Of a DNA stretch of 64,000 nucleotides, positions 36,901-44,559 are shown piece after piece. The stretch is from Parelaphostrongylus tenuis. Taxonomy: Eukaryota > Nematoda > Chromadorea > Rhabditida > Metastrongylidae. The DNA lies in contig JAHQIW010000876.1 in the NCBI GenBank assembly GCA_019055375.1, positions 1 through 64,000 of the forward strand, read 5' to 3'. Position numbers and translations under genes: made by a program. Each line of letters starts with the position of its first letter. Position 1 is the first letter of the stretch. The notes beneath the pieces were generated by a model. It was not told the DNA's origin. It was given only the letters and a program-made list of their open reading frames with translations, and did no database searches.

Positions 36901-39030
36901 ATTTTCACAGTCATCGTGCCTGCATACCAAACGTTCTTCAAGCTCTCCAAGTATCTACGAGAATATCGTTTCTTGTTGGAACTCCACTACTCTACTTGTA
37001 GTCATCTTTAGACCATATATGCCTAAGCGCATATAGTACAATATTTGACGATGTTCACTTAGAAATACGTTCATGAACACGAGTAGAAGAAAATAAAGTT
37101 GAATAGGATTAACGAGTATTTATGTGGACCTGTTTGGTGGACGTGCCTTATTTTGGTGAACTTTTTTGACAAGAAGATGGAGACAATGGATTTTATTCGT
37201 CTAAGAATCCATTTATTCTCAGATCTAACCATTTGGATTCACATTATGCTCTATTCAAAAACCACTCAAAGTCAAAAATGCTACATGACGACATTTTTCA
37301 TTATGCTTTTTCTTCTTGAGTAGGAATATGTAGATTACACATATCTCACGATTATTATTTGGGTCAACATGTCATGTGGTCTGTCAATGGGCTCTTATAC
37401 AGCCCGATACACGTATTTCGGTCTTGCAGCCACGTTAGTTGGGGCAGGCCCTTTGTCTTTAGCCAATCCTCTCGGAGGCCGCCTACACCCGAGTAACGGG
37501 GCTGCAAGGCCGAAACACGTGTTTGGGCTGTACAAGAGCCCATCGACTGATCACATGACATGTTAGGCTCAAATGATAATTATGACATACATTAAAATTT
37601 GAACATGCTCTTGATAAAACACTCAAAATATAAGGTATAATATGTAGATTGCAATTGTGGTGCTGCAGATGATGTTCTTATTGGATCCGCCTGCTTATAA
37701 CAAGGGTAAAAGTACATCCTGTCAATCACTGTCTCGTTGCACAACTTCTAGTACTATAGCACTATAAAGTTATGTTGGACGTCCATTTATTTGTGTAATC
37801 TCATTATTTGAAAGTTTGTTGTGCCATATTGATGGATCCATGATGGAGCACATTTATTCTTACCTCTCAGCTAACAGCGACTGATTATCCTCTCATCAAA
37901 AGCATTGGAAAAAAGCGCATCATGTAAAAAGTGTGTCTTCATTTACTTGAATGCGGGGCTGAAGGGCACCTTCGGAATGCGACGGCGACGAACGGAATTT
38001 CGCTTGTGCCTCTCAGATGTTCATAATTATAGGGATTACAAGGTGATACGTGAACGCTCTTCTGTTTTGAATGTCTCATTTCCGACAGTGTAGATATGTT
38101 GCTATACAACAGTGCATGAGTGTATGCATTTAATTTCTGTGTGTGTGTGTGCGTGTATGTCCATTCATATCCGTGTGTGTGCGTGTATGACCGTGTGTCT
38201 ATCTGTATGTATGTATGTATGTATGTATGCATGTATATATGTATGTATTTATGTATGTATATATCTATGGTTGCTCATGTGCCAATCCAGCATTTCTTCA
38301 TGCAATCGTCTGAAGTTATCAGCTTCAGCCAGGAGACGTGTCGTCGTGGTGCCGAACGTCAACAGTGTGGTGCTCTACGAAGAGCCATCTCCAACTGTGA
38401 AATTATGGAGTCGATACAAATTGGAGCACAATTACAAAGGGCAATGAAACGCTGTGAGGAGATGGGCGGATTACTCGATCAGGTACTCGACCCATCTACC
38501 ATTATTCACCGACAATGAAAACATTTCTGACTGTCTATAGGTGGCTTCCATGTGTGATATGCTGACCTAATGATATTAGCGTGAATCTTGTTATTTTAGT
38601 CATACTCAGATACTCTAACTACAAAAAATACAAACAAAATTGAGCGATGATTTGTCTTGACATTCGTCTCTGTCTGCACCAAAAAATTGGTCGATGATAG
38701 ATGTTTCGTACGACCAAATCTCATAGAATGATGTACATTCACCCGTTGATCATAACCATTACTGGCAAAATCCATACTGAATGCGCCTAAAAATTTTTAT
38801 CAAAGCCTAAGCAGATCCAGTTATTCAATGTATTTGATATTGCCGCGTAAAACAATGTTTGAAAATGTGCTGTCCTAAACTACACCTCTGTCCAATGCAG
38901 TAATAGTTTAATACATATTCAAACTATTCAGAATCCTCTGGTCATTCTCGCTCAAATCAATAGCCTCGTCGGAGGTGAACTCGCTCAAGGATTTTTGAAT
39001 AGATTTTTAGGCGGAAGCAAATCGTCATGA
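18952..39030 (+). CDS. Six-Cys protein of unknown family, seven exons over 20 kb
   Basis: I do not recognise the family. Exons: 18952-19073, 27122-27189, 27371-27529, 34880-34957, 35485-35626, 38329-38482 and 38932-39030. Donors and acceptors are GT..AG and phases agree at every junction (2,1,1,1,2,0), giving 273 residues from an ATG directly after an AG. The N-terminal half is helical and Ser/Thr/Ala-rich (MTLSPLIGFLHPDNVHRM, then ERILPKAEEIS). The C-terminal half has six cysteines (CLPFL, GNCQK, ETCRR, QQCGA, SNCEI, KRCEE), enough for three disulfides, and ends LAQGFLNRFLGGSKSS. An ATTAAA lies about 20 bases past the stop. A signal peptide was not found, so the 5' end may be incomplete. Introns 1 and 3 (8.0 and 7.4 kb) hold most repeats and candidate antisense exons. 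The next gene starts about 750 bp downstream. Confidence 0.75.
19080..21765. other. Intron 1, first part, little recognisable
   Basis: Apart from a decayed S-alpha piece around 19245-19470 (GGTTATTGAATGCATATCTG), no repeat or phased exon was identified. Short plus-strand frames at 19712-20035 and 20183-20410 are AT-rich and unsupported. Confidence 0.45.
21770..21965. repeat. T-family tRNA-like sequence
   Basis: TGAGAGAACTGAGTGGTGAG, ACGGGAGTCAAACCACG and ACCACTACACCACCGA give complements of a box B and box A. It is the left-hand version of the hairpin at 22035. Confidence 0.6.
22035..22245. repeat. T-family palindrome of two tRNA-like halves
   Basis: CGGGAGTCAAACCCGCG on the left and CGCGGGTTCGACTCCCG on the right are near complements. 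They are framed by GAGAATCTAGTGGTGAGCAA and TTCACCACTCAATTCTCTT, with AACATAATA-type outer ends. The centre is deleted relative to the 47285 copy. Confidence 0.75.
22500..22640. repeat. F7 hairpin family fragment
   Basis: GGCCATATACCGGGTTTCGG and CCCACGTTAAGCCCTG match, in reverse, the core seen at 50200 and 56820. Confidence 0.6.
23283..23637. mobile_element. P-family palindrome, complete
   Basis: The outer ends CGAGTGCTTTGTTTAGACCA and TGGTCTAAACAAAGCACTCG are exact complements. The inner arms carry CCACGTGTTTCG-type motifs, TGTCATGTGGTCTGGTAAGG and its mirror TTACCAGACCACATGACA. There is no coding frame. Confidence 0.8.
23931..24185 (-). CDS. Candidate small gene or exon, antisense in intron 1
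   Basis: An 84-codon frame from an ATG (MIFSLINSRSSDDAIIDESS) to a stop (DERDDEWEKTI). The codon pattern is regular. A C-terminal stretch VNFYKLHTSPLLKFIVEQ is amphipathic. An AG lies 11 bases before the ATG, which would suit trans-splicing. It could be a short gene or one exon. No family was assigned; a weak resemblance of the stretch to the segment before S1 of TRPM channels is too short to rely on. Confidence 0.33.
   Translation of the reverse strand: MIFSLINSRSSDDAIIDESSKKVLSPKILPYSLLTAGGVKSDVMLRSRKPVNFYKLHTSPLLKFIVEQTKICGDERDDEWEKTI
24417..24908 (-). CDS. Candidate 163-codon frame, antisense in intron 1
   Basis: The frame is unusually long for this AT-rich region and reads like protein: IRTVYAHYVFLLVDCPRRLH, then NSNVTTSMWLQTSNSKTE, LPRDFIEQKFESPTLLLDI and YESIIVHGCEEELDVF. 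A possible acceptor precedes ISISPNNSN at about 24736, and a weak donor (GTTACC) follows LDVF at about 24430. I recognise no domain. It is nested inside intron 1 of the plus-strand gene. It is not joined to the frame at 23931 because phases do not agree. Confidence 0.38.
   Translation of the reverse strand: MQKHFFLQFYELTFIIRVYSVLLSHFIAVILTLHIRTVYAHYVFLLVDCPRRLHAPDQISISPNNSNVTTSMWLQTSNSKTETSLLPNCFRWVSFSLMGVISSPYDLFRLPRDFIEQKFESPTLLLDIDRIDPFSHIGLVNFYESIIVHGCEEELDVFVTEHL
25022..25350. repeat. P-family palindrome
   Basis: TATACGTGTTTCG and the right outer end AAGAAAGCACTCGAA are present; the left outer end is lost. Confidence 0.7.
25420..25660. repeat. P-family palindrome, right half, tandem to the previous copy
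   Basis: CGAAACACGTGTATGGGGCT, CATGTTGGCTCAAATAATGA and GGTCTTAAGAAAACACTC repeat the right arm of the neighbour. Confidence 0.7.
26220..26699 (+). CDS. Candidate 159-codon frame inside intron 1, unrecognised
   Basis: The first 40 codons are hydrophobic and low in information. From about codon 40 the frame looks more protein-like (FLKTSSEHTARVVQEASLQQ, then ILPNSLTSAIQPFSAFE) and ends TSAPTH. It is on the same strand as the host gene, but phase and the lack of a donor prevent using it as an internal exon. An alternative last exon or chance are both possible. Confidence 0.25.
   Translation: MISNKCGYTLYHCNAHLSLYLLLLKTYYLLILLCLFHTIDRMMLHATLIAVSNLEFKTSHNAAVTTRNISSALFLKTSSEHTARVVQEASLQQCIDRNYFCTNLTRSRNHQICFILRLDEILPNSLTSAIQPFSAFEAITKAIGVTASLETAVTSAPTH
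28110..28520. repeat. F7-family copy
   Basis: AGTAGGGCTCAGCGTGGGCG and TATATCAAGCACTTTT match the 44215-44550 copy, and the left part mirrors it (CCGCTCCTTCACTGG, AACTGAACCCTACTT). Confidence 0.6.
28538..28675 (+). CDS. Candidate 45-codon frame MMSTNIFGISPEFD
   Basis: A short open frame directly right of an F7 copy with a strikingly regular codon pattern: STNIFGISPEFDPSLMVASI, then ADVLEEEAEFSEVTLSSNQ and a stop. It could be a small peptide gene or a terminal exon. It lies in intron 3 of the plus-strand gene, whose phase 1 does not fit it. No donor is needed if terminal. Confidence 0.28.
   Translation: MMSTNIFGISPEFDPSLMVASIITRFADVLEEEAEFSEVTLSSNQ
29345..30240. mobile_element. F4 foldback element
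   Basis: The left arm GACCTCATTCGCTTAGAGGA with GACTATTCGAAAGCTGAGA is mirrored by TCTCGAATCGTTACTAACAC and ATTAGATCAGTTATTCATTC. The interior has GC-rich CGTCGCCCCGTCCCATCC, as in the 48060 and 54550 copies. Confidence 0.65.
30360..30557 (-). CDS. Terminal exon of a nested minus-strand gene
   Basis: The acceptor ATTGCAG is followed in phase 0 by LKKALVYEPNTSIPWGRSGQ, then SWRSACTMTDYNQLQPNESC and VTASVDIKCENDPKI before a stop. An ATTAAA lies about 47 bases beyond on the same strand (30308-30313), as expected of a 3' end. The product is not recognised. It is antisense inside intron 3 of the seven-exon gene. It may follow the frame at 32110-32316 (phase 0 donor at its end is non-consensus). 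Confidence 0.5.
   Translation of the reverse strand: MKKALVYEPNTSIPWGRSGQSWRSACTMTDYNQLQPNESCATPQPMRTYSVTASVDIKCENDPKI
31085..31345 (-). repeat. S-alpha SINE
   Basis: The tail is at the left and the head at the right (TTTAACCACTGTGCCGCACG). The box-B complement is degraded. Confidence 0.55.
32110..32316 (-). CDS. Candidate exon or small gene, nested minus strand
   Basis: The frame begins at an ATG (MILWSYPSMWGAPLSNLGAW) and runs RISEDELVTSKTQVPCFIQP, then CAQFLKDTHMNVSNQAASQF to a stop. Upstream stops rule out extension in frame, so the ATG would be a real start or the region an exon with a poor acceptor. I recognise no domain. Composition is clearly protein-like compared with surrounding sequence. 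Confidence 0.4.
   Translation of the reverse strand: MILWSYPSMWGAPLSNLGAWRISEDELVTSKTQVPCFIQPNSKRESCAQFLKDTHMNVSNQAASQFRV
32534..33123 (-). CDS. Two phased exons of a nested minus-strand gene
   Basis: Exon 33123-32955 reads DSEISRKTAVISQWIGPTLK, then AFHQFLQNRRASMWNFYHHF and RIDIGG. It ends at a GTTTAG donor in phase 2. Exon 32831-32534 follows a TCTTCAG acceptor in phase 2: VLTGEYLSYCVPRFDYKHVD, NTLIQTIMLKAAPLYLHQLL and NIERRETFNSRQQRAKI, then a stop. The 5' side is open: an overlapping frame MKGERHWTYSEART at 33160 suggests an upstream piece in another frame, so either an exon is missing or there is a frameshift. The family is unknown. The pair lies antisense within intron 3 of the plus-strand gene. 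Confidence 0.5.
33987..34235. repeat. P-family palindrome, left half
   Basis: CCGAGTGTTTCCTTATGACC, GATACACGTGCTTCGATC and AGTCAGGCGGTACTCTTCGC are present; the right arm is missing. Confidence 0.65.
34729..34796 (+). other. Possible 68-nt alternative exon of the seven-exon gene
   Basis: TTCCTCAG precedes it and GTGGCT follows. In phase 1 it reads ATQQIQQSSPQQPVADKPGN, a Gln/Pro-rich stretch. Being 68 nt long it shifts the frame: joined to the exon at 34880 it leads to early stop codons, but a slightly later AG at 34884 would restore LFDIGGLKDY. It could therefore be a cassette that changes the product or triggers decay, or a false exon. Confidence 0.35.
35235..35385 (+). repeat. S-alpha SINE tail fragment
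   Basis: CACCGCGGGTCATTTTGAAG and ATGCATTTAGTCACTTCAAA match the S-alpha body and tail; the head is absent. Confidence 0.55.
35830..36665. mobile_element. F4 foldback element in intron 5
   Basis: The left arm has GCAGTCATTCGAAAGATGAG and the right arm CTTTCGAATGGTTACTAGCA, then CAGCGAATAAAGGTCGGTTT. It lies between the exons ending 35626 and starting 38329. Confidence 0.65.
37340..37640. repeat. P-family palindrome
   Basis: ATGTCATGTGGTCTGTCAAT with ATACACGTATTTCGGTCTTG on the left is mirrored by GCCGAAACACGTGTTTGGGC and TGATCACATGACATGTTAGG on the right. Confidence 0.75.
38137..38260. repeat. GT and ATGT microsatellite just before an exon
   Basis: A GTGTGTGTGT run is followed by about 14 ATGT units. 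The tract ends about 70 bp upstream of the acceptor of the exon at 38329, so repeat-length change could affect that splice site. Confidence 0.9.
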
Positions 39031-39394
39031 TCTCCTGAACTGCCATATATTAAAGACTAAAAACGAAGATTTTTCAACGTGTACATTTATTTGTACATAA
39101 TGTATTATTGCTACATTTATTTATTGCTTGTTGTTGCCTGTAAATTACCCAAGTTTTCCATAAATTTCTCTTCTGATCTGGTTCTCAAGATTACCATACC
39201 ACTAAAGTCACAGTAAAGCTACATTGATACTCCCTCTAAGTATACAAAGGTAATAATCACAAATGAGTTGTGTCGTCCGATATTTCATAGAATGACGTGA
39301 ACGACTCAATAGATAGAGAACATGAAGTAAAGTATAGATTGTGTCGTCAAATTACGGTGTTCCTCGAGATGTCAAACACACTACAGGAAACCAT

Positions 39395-39570
39395 CGACCC
39401 GATGGTGCGATTTCTTCATGGAAAGTCAAGAAGATATGGTGCTCAACAATCCTTACAGCCAGAAAGACCCACTGGGTTACTCTCACGCCAGAAGGAGTAT
39501 TAGAGGTTCTACTAGTAGGTGCTCGAGTCACTCGACGATCAACTGGGCAACAGGGTGATCCAGGTGATAT
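39395..39570 (+). pseudogene. RTE-like 3' fragment
   Basis: AGATATGGTGCTCAACAATC, CCCACTGGGTTACTCTCACG and CACTCGACGATCAACTGGGC, then CAGGGTGATCCAGGTGA. It matches the last 60 or so codons and tail of the retroelement, with frame breaks. Confidence 0.65.
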
Positions 39571-39785
39571 ATTACGGTAGACCAAAAGAGATCAAATGGA
39601 ACGCGGGAAAATCTGTCCGACCACCCATTTTCAATCACCACAACAGTCAGTGTTTTCTCACTCGTCTGTCATCTTACCGATACGTGGCTAACATATGTAA
39701 GTGCACTAAAGTTCTCAATATTACAGTTACATTTTTAAAAATAAACAAATTTTTTTGTCCTATTTAATAACTCTACTTATAGACA

Positions 39786-41196
39786 ATGCTTCTAGTCTCT
39801 ACTTTGTTGGTATTTGCAATAGTTGAAGGTACTCCAACTACAACTAAGCCGGTTACCACTCTTTCAGTAGCCAAGCCGGTTACTACTCTTTCAGTAGCCA
39901 AACCGGTTACTACTCTTTCAGTAGCCAATGTCTCCGAAAAAGTGCACGTCGTTCCCAAAAACGGGTAAACTCTCAACATTTTGGATACAGTAGTAGCTAC
40001 GGTTTTCAATCGAGATTCGGCCTTAAATGAAATCTCATCTTATAAATCACTGGATACTTCTACTTTGTATATGAGCAGAACTATTTCCAATAACATAATG
40101 AGATAATGTAAAGTGGTCGTTCAAAGAGTTTTTGTACTAGAGTAATAAACACCAAATTTGTTAGCCAGAATTAATTGAAACTGCATAATTTTATAATCAT
40201 TCAATTTCGCCTTCTCTTGTAAACATTATGGTATACAACTTGCCACACTTGCTTTAAGACGGAGCTGTCTTGGGAACAAAGTGGCCTGCTTCTTCTGCAC
40301 GAATGGCGCATAGGGGAAGTGCTAGTGAAGCGGCGCTCAAGATCAATAGACCTTGGGGCGATGATACGGTTGCAGGAAGGAAGGCTAGGAAGTGCTTTGC
40401 GAAATTCTAAGCTGGAAAGAGCAGTTTGGAGTACTAGTTATGCTTGGACAATCCACAGGAAGCTCCTGTATACCAAAATGTTTGCAAGAAAACGCGCAAT
40501 TCAACGATACATCAACGGTACAACGATCAGTCATGCATTTTTATCACTTCTGCTCAATAAATTTGGTGCTTCTTGCTCTAGTGCCAAAACTTACGGAACG
40601 GCCTAATACATTATAATCTTTCTGTAGGCAACATTATGAACTGGTTAACAGACTAGTCAGCCTCGTATATACATTAATTAATTACCATTTTATGAAGAGA
40701 TATCAATTAAATTTTGTAATCAGTACTGATCTTGCTAACCGGAATGACTCTTCCCATATGGGACTGCGCGATTCATTGGCAAAAGACATCGAGTATCTTC
40801 GCTCCAAGTATGAGAACGTAAGACAAGGCTTTGATGATTGGATGGTATGTTATCTCGGTGTATTTCGTCATGAAGTCCATGTTGAATTGACTGATAAGGT
40901 TCATAATTAGACATTTTTCAGGACGCCCCTTACCATCGAGATATTGTGATTCCGGTTCTTATTGGAATAATGTCTGCAGGAACCGTGCTTATTCTATACT
41001 GTTTCGTCAGGAACCTAAGTCAGCGATGTATGAAGTACGTGAAAACGCCGAAGGACTTTGAAAACATTGGTAAATATTGTAAGAATCGCTCTTTAGAAGA
41101 TTTTCGCGTACACGGATCTCCTACATGAGTCGTGACTACGAAGGCGAAAAGAAGCAAATGATGGCGAAAAGAGATGAAAGTGACGATGACATGTGA
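39786..41196 (+). CDS. Type I membrane protein with triple nine-residue repeat, four exons
   Basis: Exons: 39786-39964, 40724-40844, 40922-41034 and 41097-41196; phases 2, 0, 2 agree and all introns are GT..AG. The last intron is 62 bp (GTACGT..TTTAG). The 170-residue product has a signal peptide (MLLVSTLLVFAIVEG), then three exact copies of KPVTTLSVA (27-bp DNA repeat, 39848-39928), rich in Thr and a likely O-glycosylation stalk. A helical segment with AKDIEYLRSKYENV follows, then one membrane span (IVIPVLIGIMSAGTVLILYC) and a short cytosolic tail that is basic (CMKRFSRTRIS) and ends acidic (RDESDDDM). AATAAA lies at 41245-41250. The ATG is three bases after TTATAG, suiting trans-splicing. 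I recognise no family. Intron 1 contains mariner copy M6. Confidence 0.82.
40110..40607. mobile_element. Mariner-derived element M6 in intron 1
   Basis: The left end has TTTTTGTACTAGAGTAATAA and the right end CCAAAACTTACGGAACGGCC. The left arm codes for the transposase start and continues to GRKARKCFAKF-like sequence with frame breaks; the right arm is shortened. It lies wholly inside an intron of the membrane-protein gene. Confidence 0.8.
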
Positions 41197-41244
41197 ATAT
41201 TAATAACTAATAACTATAGACTATCTGTTATGCATATACTTTAC

Positions 41245-41250
41245 AATAAA
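41245..41250 (+). terminator. Poly(A) signal AATAAA
   Basis: AATAAA lies 49 bases after the stop at 41194-41196, followed by TGTAATAATTTG. It supports the chosen last exon of the membrane-protein gene. Confidence 0.7.
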
Positions 41251-41989
41251 TGTAATAATTTGCCTGAAGAAATCTCTTCTAGGTAACCATATGCGAGATT
41301 TTCTTTACTTAATCGAGCTTTTTTTCTCTACGCTTGTAAAAAAGTCTAGGTCTTGGTGTTAAGCTGATACTCCGTGGTTTTCTCTTCACGCTTATATGCT
41401 ATGGTCTATGTACAACTTTCACGTGTGAAGAAAACCCTGGGGTTGAAACGTGACAATTCTTTTCGCTGTTATATCGCTATATGAAGGTCATTCTAAGAAT
41501 CAGATTTATTTTCGGAATTATTATGACTTACGGTGTCAAACGGTTACTAAATCTGGTTAAAAACTCTTCCAGAGATCCCAACCGAGCAAAAAATACGCGT
41601 CAAGTGAGAAACGTAATCTTAATCCAACTGCTAGAGCACAGCAAGAAGGCCGTTTCGGAAAATATGCACGGCGCTGAGATCGCCGAGATTTGAGCCTTCA
41701 GATAATTTTCAAAAGTTGAAAGGAGTAGTTCAGTCCAGCGAAAAACTGTGCACCTGAAGAGGTACACGCCGTTCCGAAAGACGCTAGTAGTTACCATCTC
41801 ACGGCAATAATTTTTTTTCTGAGTATCAAACTCGGATATAGTACAAAACTCCACTCGCTAATATAGTCACCTAAACTAGAAAAGAATTCAACGTTTCCGT
41901 CTAGAGTCCCAAAAGACAGTAATCCTCAGAAACGGCATGACCACACGAGCTACCAGGCACTCTCTCAAAATGACTGCCTAACGCCAAGC

Positions 41990-43620
41990 ATATAAGAATC
42001 AGGGGGTATCACTGTATCACCGGTCGTCCCCGTGATTCGTCGAGTGACATCGAGCGGTACAGCATACTCTTCCATTTTTCCCTATCGCGTGCAAGAGTAG
42101 CCCAAGTAGGGTCCTCATTGCTCTAGGAATTCGCTGACATCATATCTTTCTTCCATCGCTTTCGTGAAGACATCGGACACGGGTCAGTGGTCTCTGCCTT
42201 TTAGAGCCTTTACGTCCGAGGAATCCGTCGGTAACGGCTCTCGTCCATCTGTTGTCCGTTGAAGCGCACACGTGTCCGGCCCACCTTATTTTCGATATCC
42301 TGGCGTGTAGAACGGCGGCTCTGAGTTTTCGATCGTTGACGTAGGTCGGAAGTTCGGATCCTTTGTCTCATTTTCGAAATCGAGATCTCCTAGCATCGAC
42401 CTTTCGACTGCGCGTATCGATAACTGGCCAGTGATCTTTGTCTCTGCTTACGTAGCGACCAGTTTCTGCTGGCATACGGTCTGGGCAGGGATAATTTGTC
42501 GGTCCGAAAAGGTGACACCAGTTGGATTTCTTTTGGCCTCTACACGATATCTTCGATGCTCTTAAAACGTTCCCCAGCCGCTCTTTCCTCCTGCTCAAAC
42601 CCCCTCTGAACTATTGGTCGTTCATCATGTTGATTTCACGACCTAGATAGATGTAACTGGAGCATTCGGAATTGTCGTTCCGTTTTGAGCGTGAATGGGG
42701 CATTAGAAACCCAATCCGTTCCTCATGAACTTGTTTTCGTTAGATTCAGTTTACGACCGATATTTCCACATGCGTTATCGAAATCAGTCAACATTCTTTC
42801 CGCTTGGCTGATGTTTGGTGTTATGAGAACTATACGGTCAGCAAAGCGAGATGGTTTAATTGTCGACCGTCAATTTTCCACTCCCATTTTCGTCCCATTC
42901 TAGATGTTCGCATGTACGTTTTGTTAGGTGGCAGTGAATAGTTTTGGCGATATTGTATCGCCTTGTCGAACCCCTCTTCTTAACGTCAATGTATATTGGT
43001 TTGGTAGAATGGAGATCTTCTGGTCGTGAAATCTTATAAAGGCCACAAGGTCATTATGTACCGATAAGGGACGCCCTGGTTATCCAGAGCCTCTATAACC
43101 GCTTTTCGTTTCCACTGAATCAAAGGCTTTTTTTCAGATTCGAAAAGTGCGACAGAGTGGTTCGTTGTGTACTCTATCCTCGCTAGACTTGCATGAGTCT
43201 TGTGATCGTGTAGGATGTGGTCCATGGTACTAAATCCTTTTCTGAAGCCCTGCTTGCGTTCGCATGGCTGTCCTTCGTCCAGTGTTCTGTCAATCCTGTT
43301 CAGGTGACTCGAGTAAAGAGTTTATAGACAAAAGACGGAAGCAAGCAGATTGGGCGATAATTGCCTATGTCGTGAATGTCTCCCTTTTTTGGGAAACACA
43401 TACGGTCTTGCTGGTCCTTCCTTGAATAGGGACCTTGCATTCTGACATGTAACGAGTGAAGAGCCGAGCCAGGGTGTTTGATGAGAAATGGCGGCAGTTC
43501 TTGCAGGTGTTCTTGTCTAATCCCTGTCTGGACCGGGTGTTGTAACTGTTTTTCACCGACGATATATGCATGTCGGATTTCGGAAGGAAGGACCGGTGGA
43601 ACGACCTATTTCTCCTCTTT
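41990..43620 (-). pseudogene. RTE-like reverse transcriptase, decayed
   Basis: Read on the minus strand, fragments of a reverse transcriptase follow in order. ESEKKPLIQWKRKAVIEALD with NQGVPYRY (about 43090-43140) corresponds to the DxxKAFD-region block of the family; here the expected AFDSVE is altered. The fingers-palm region, SRRKERLGNVLRASK and, at 42240-42330, the GHV(M)-type C-terminal block follow. The end at 41990-42120 matches the plus-strand fragments at 3770 and 58885. Frameshifts are many, so it is dead. The 5' part, including the endonuclease, is missing. Confidence 0.7.
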
Positions 43621-44025
43621 CAATTTATATGACCGGTAAGATAACCATGGCTAGCGAGGATCCGAGTAGTAACTGGTGGATTGAATTTTCTCCCATAGCC
43701 CTTCTGAAGCTGTAAAGTTGTCCCGTCAGGTATCGGAGTATCGGAGTAGTTACGTACAGTAAATCATGGGGTTTTCATATAATAAACTGAGACATCCAAA
43801 CCTCATAACTCCCTTGAGCGTTTCTGTATAGTCACTGCGACCACACAAGTAAGATCAATCCTTCACTTTTCCTCCGATATCATGTTATAGCTTGGAGTTA
43901 CGCAGTTCTTTGAGAAAGCCTCGTGACGTAAATGTTTGGAAGAAGCCATTTTCAGCCAAATGCTACATCAGTAGACACACTGATGTGATGCGAATGTCCA
44001 ATAATAAAATGTTAATGAGAAACAC

Positions 44026-44145
44026 TAATCCGTGGATCAACTCATTATATCTGTGAGCTTTTGAAGTCTTGCAAGTAGAGTCAATCGTTTCCTTTTGTGC
44101 ATTTGAAACCTCAAATTCAAGAATCAATAGCCAAATCAATACCAT
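44026..44145 (-). CDS. Candidate first exon with signal peptide
   Basis: From an ATG the frame reads MVLIWLLILEFEVSNAQKET, then IDSTCKTSKAHRYNELIHGL, and meets a GTGTTT donor in phase 0. The first 16 residues have the charge and hydrophobic pattern of a signal peptide with cleavage after SNA. It suggests a secreted protein on the minus strand, but no second exon was found; the next 2 kb on that side is the RTE copy. Confidence 0.35.
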
Positions 44146-44214
44146 CTCGTAAACCCTCTTTAAACCTCGCTTTGAACAGCAACATAGTCTATTAGAATGT
44201 TCAAAGCCATACCG

Positions 44215-44550
44215 AGTATCGCCCGCTTCACCTGTGGCCTGGACCTGATACTGAACCCTACTTTGAAGCGGGGATGGGAGACATTTTTGGTGATAGCACG
44301 TGCTATTGTGTTATGATCATTTTTTTCGTACTACTCAAAACTAGCCGTGATCTTTCAACTGAGAAAAGGGTAATAAAACAATAACACGTGCTATCACTGT
44401 TAACGTTACTTATCCCCGCTCTAAAGTAGGATTCAGTGTGGGGCGTGGGCCCCTGATCTAGAGGGTTACACCGCCAAATCGTACATATGGCTCTGAGGTA
44501 CTAACCTCAAAAAGGCTCTGGGCTATTCTTGAAGATTATATCAAGCAAAG
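44215..44550. repeat. F7-family hairpin copy
   Basis: AACCCTACTTTGAAGCGGGG on the left is mirrored by CCCGCTCTAAAGTAGGATTC. The inner GATAGCACGTGCTATTGTGT and ACACGTGCTATCAC form a second inverted pair. The right end is TTATATCAAGC. Confidence 0.7.
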
Positions 44551-44559
44551 ACCATTATT

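Noticed and set aside
37669..37720. Extra exon reading MMFLLDPPAYNK after TGCAG
   Set aside because: It would need phase 2 between the exons at 35485 and 38329, where it hits a stop at once.
38112..38520. Long plus-strand frames across the 38.2-kb microsatellite
   Set aside because: Their first halves are translated GT/ATGT repeat. Only the part from 38329 belongs to a phased exon.
41035..41128. Reading the third exon of the membrane-protein gene straight through to a stop at 41128
   Set aside because: A 62-bp intron with GTACGT and TTTAG joins it in phase to a charged tail and a stop with a poly(A) signal 49 bases later.
42368..43571. Intact host genes on the minus strand
   Set aside because: The frames are pieces of one frameshifted RTE-like reverse transcriptase.
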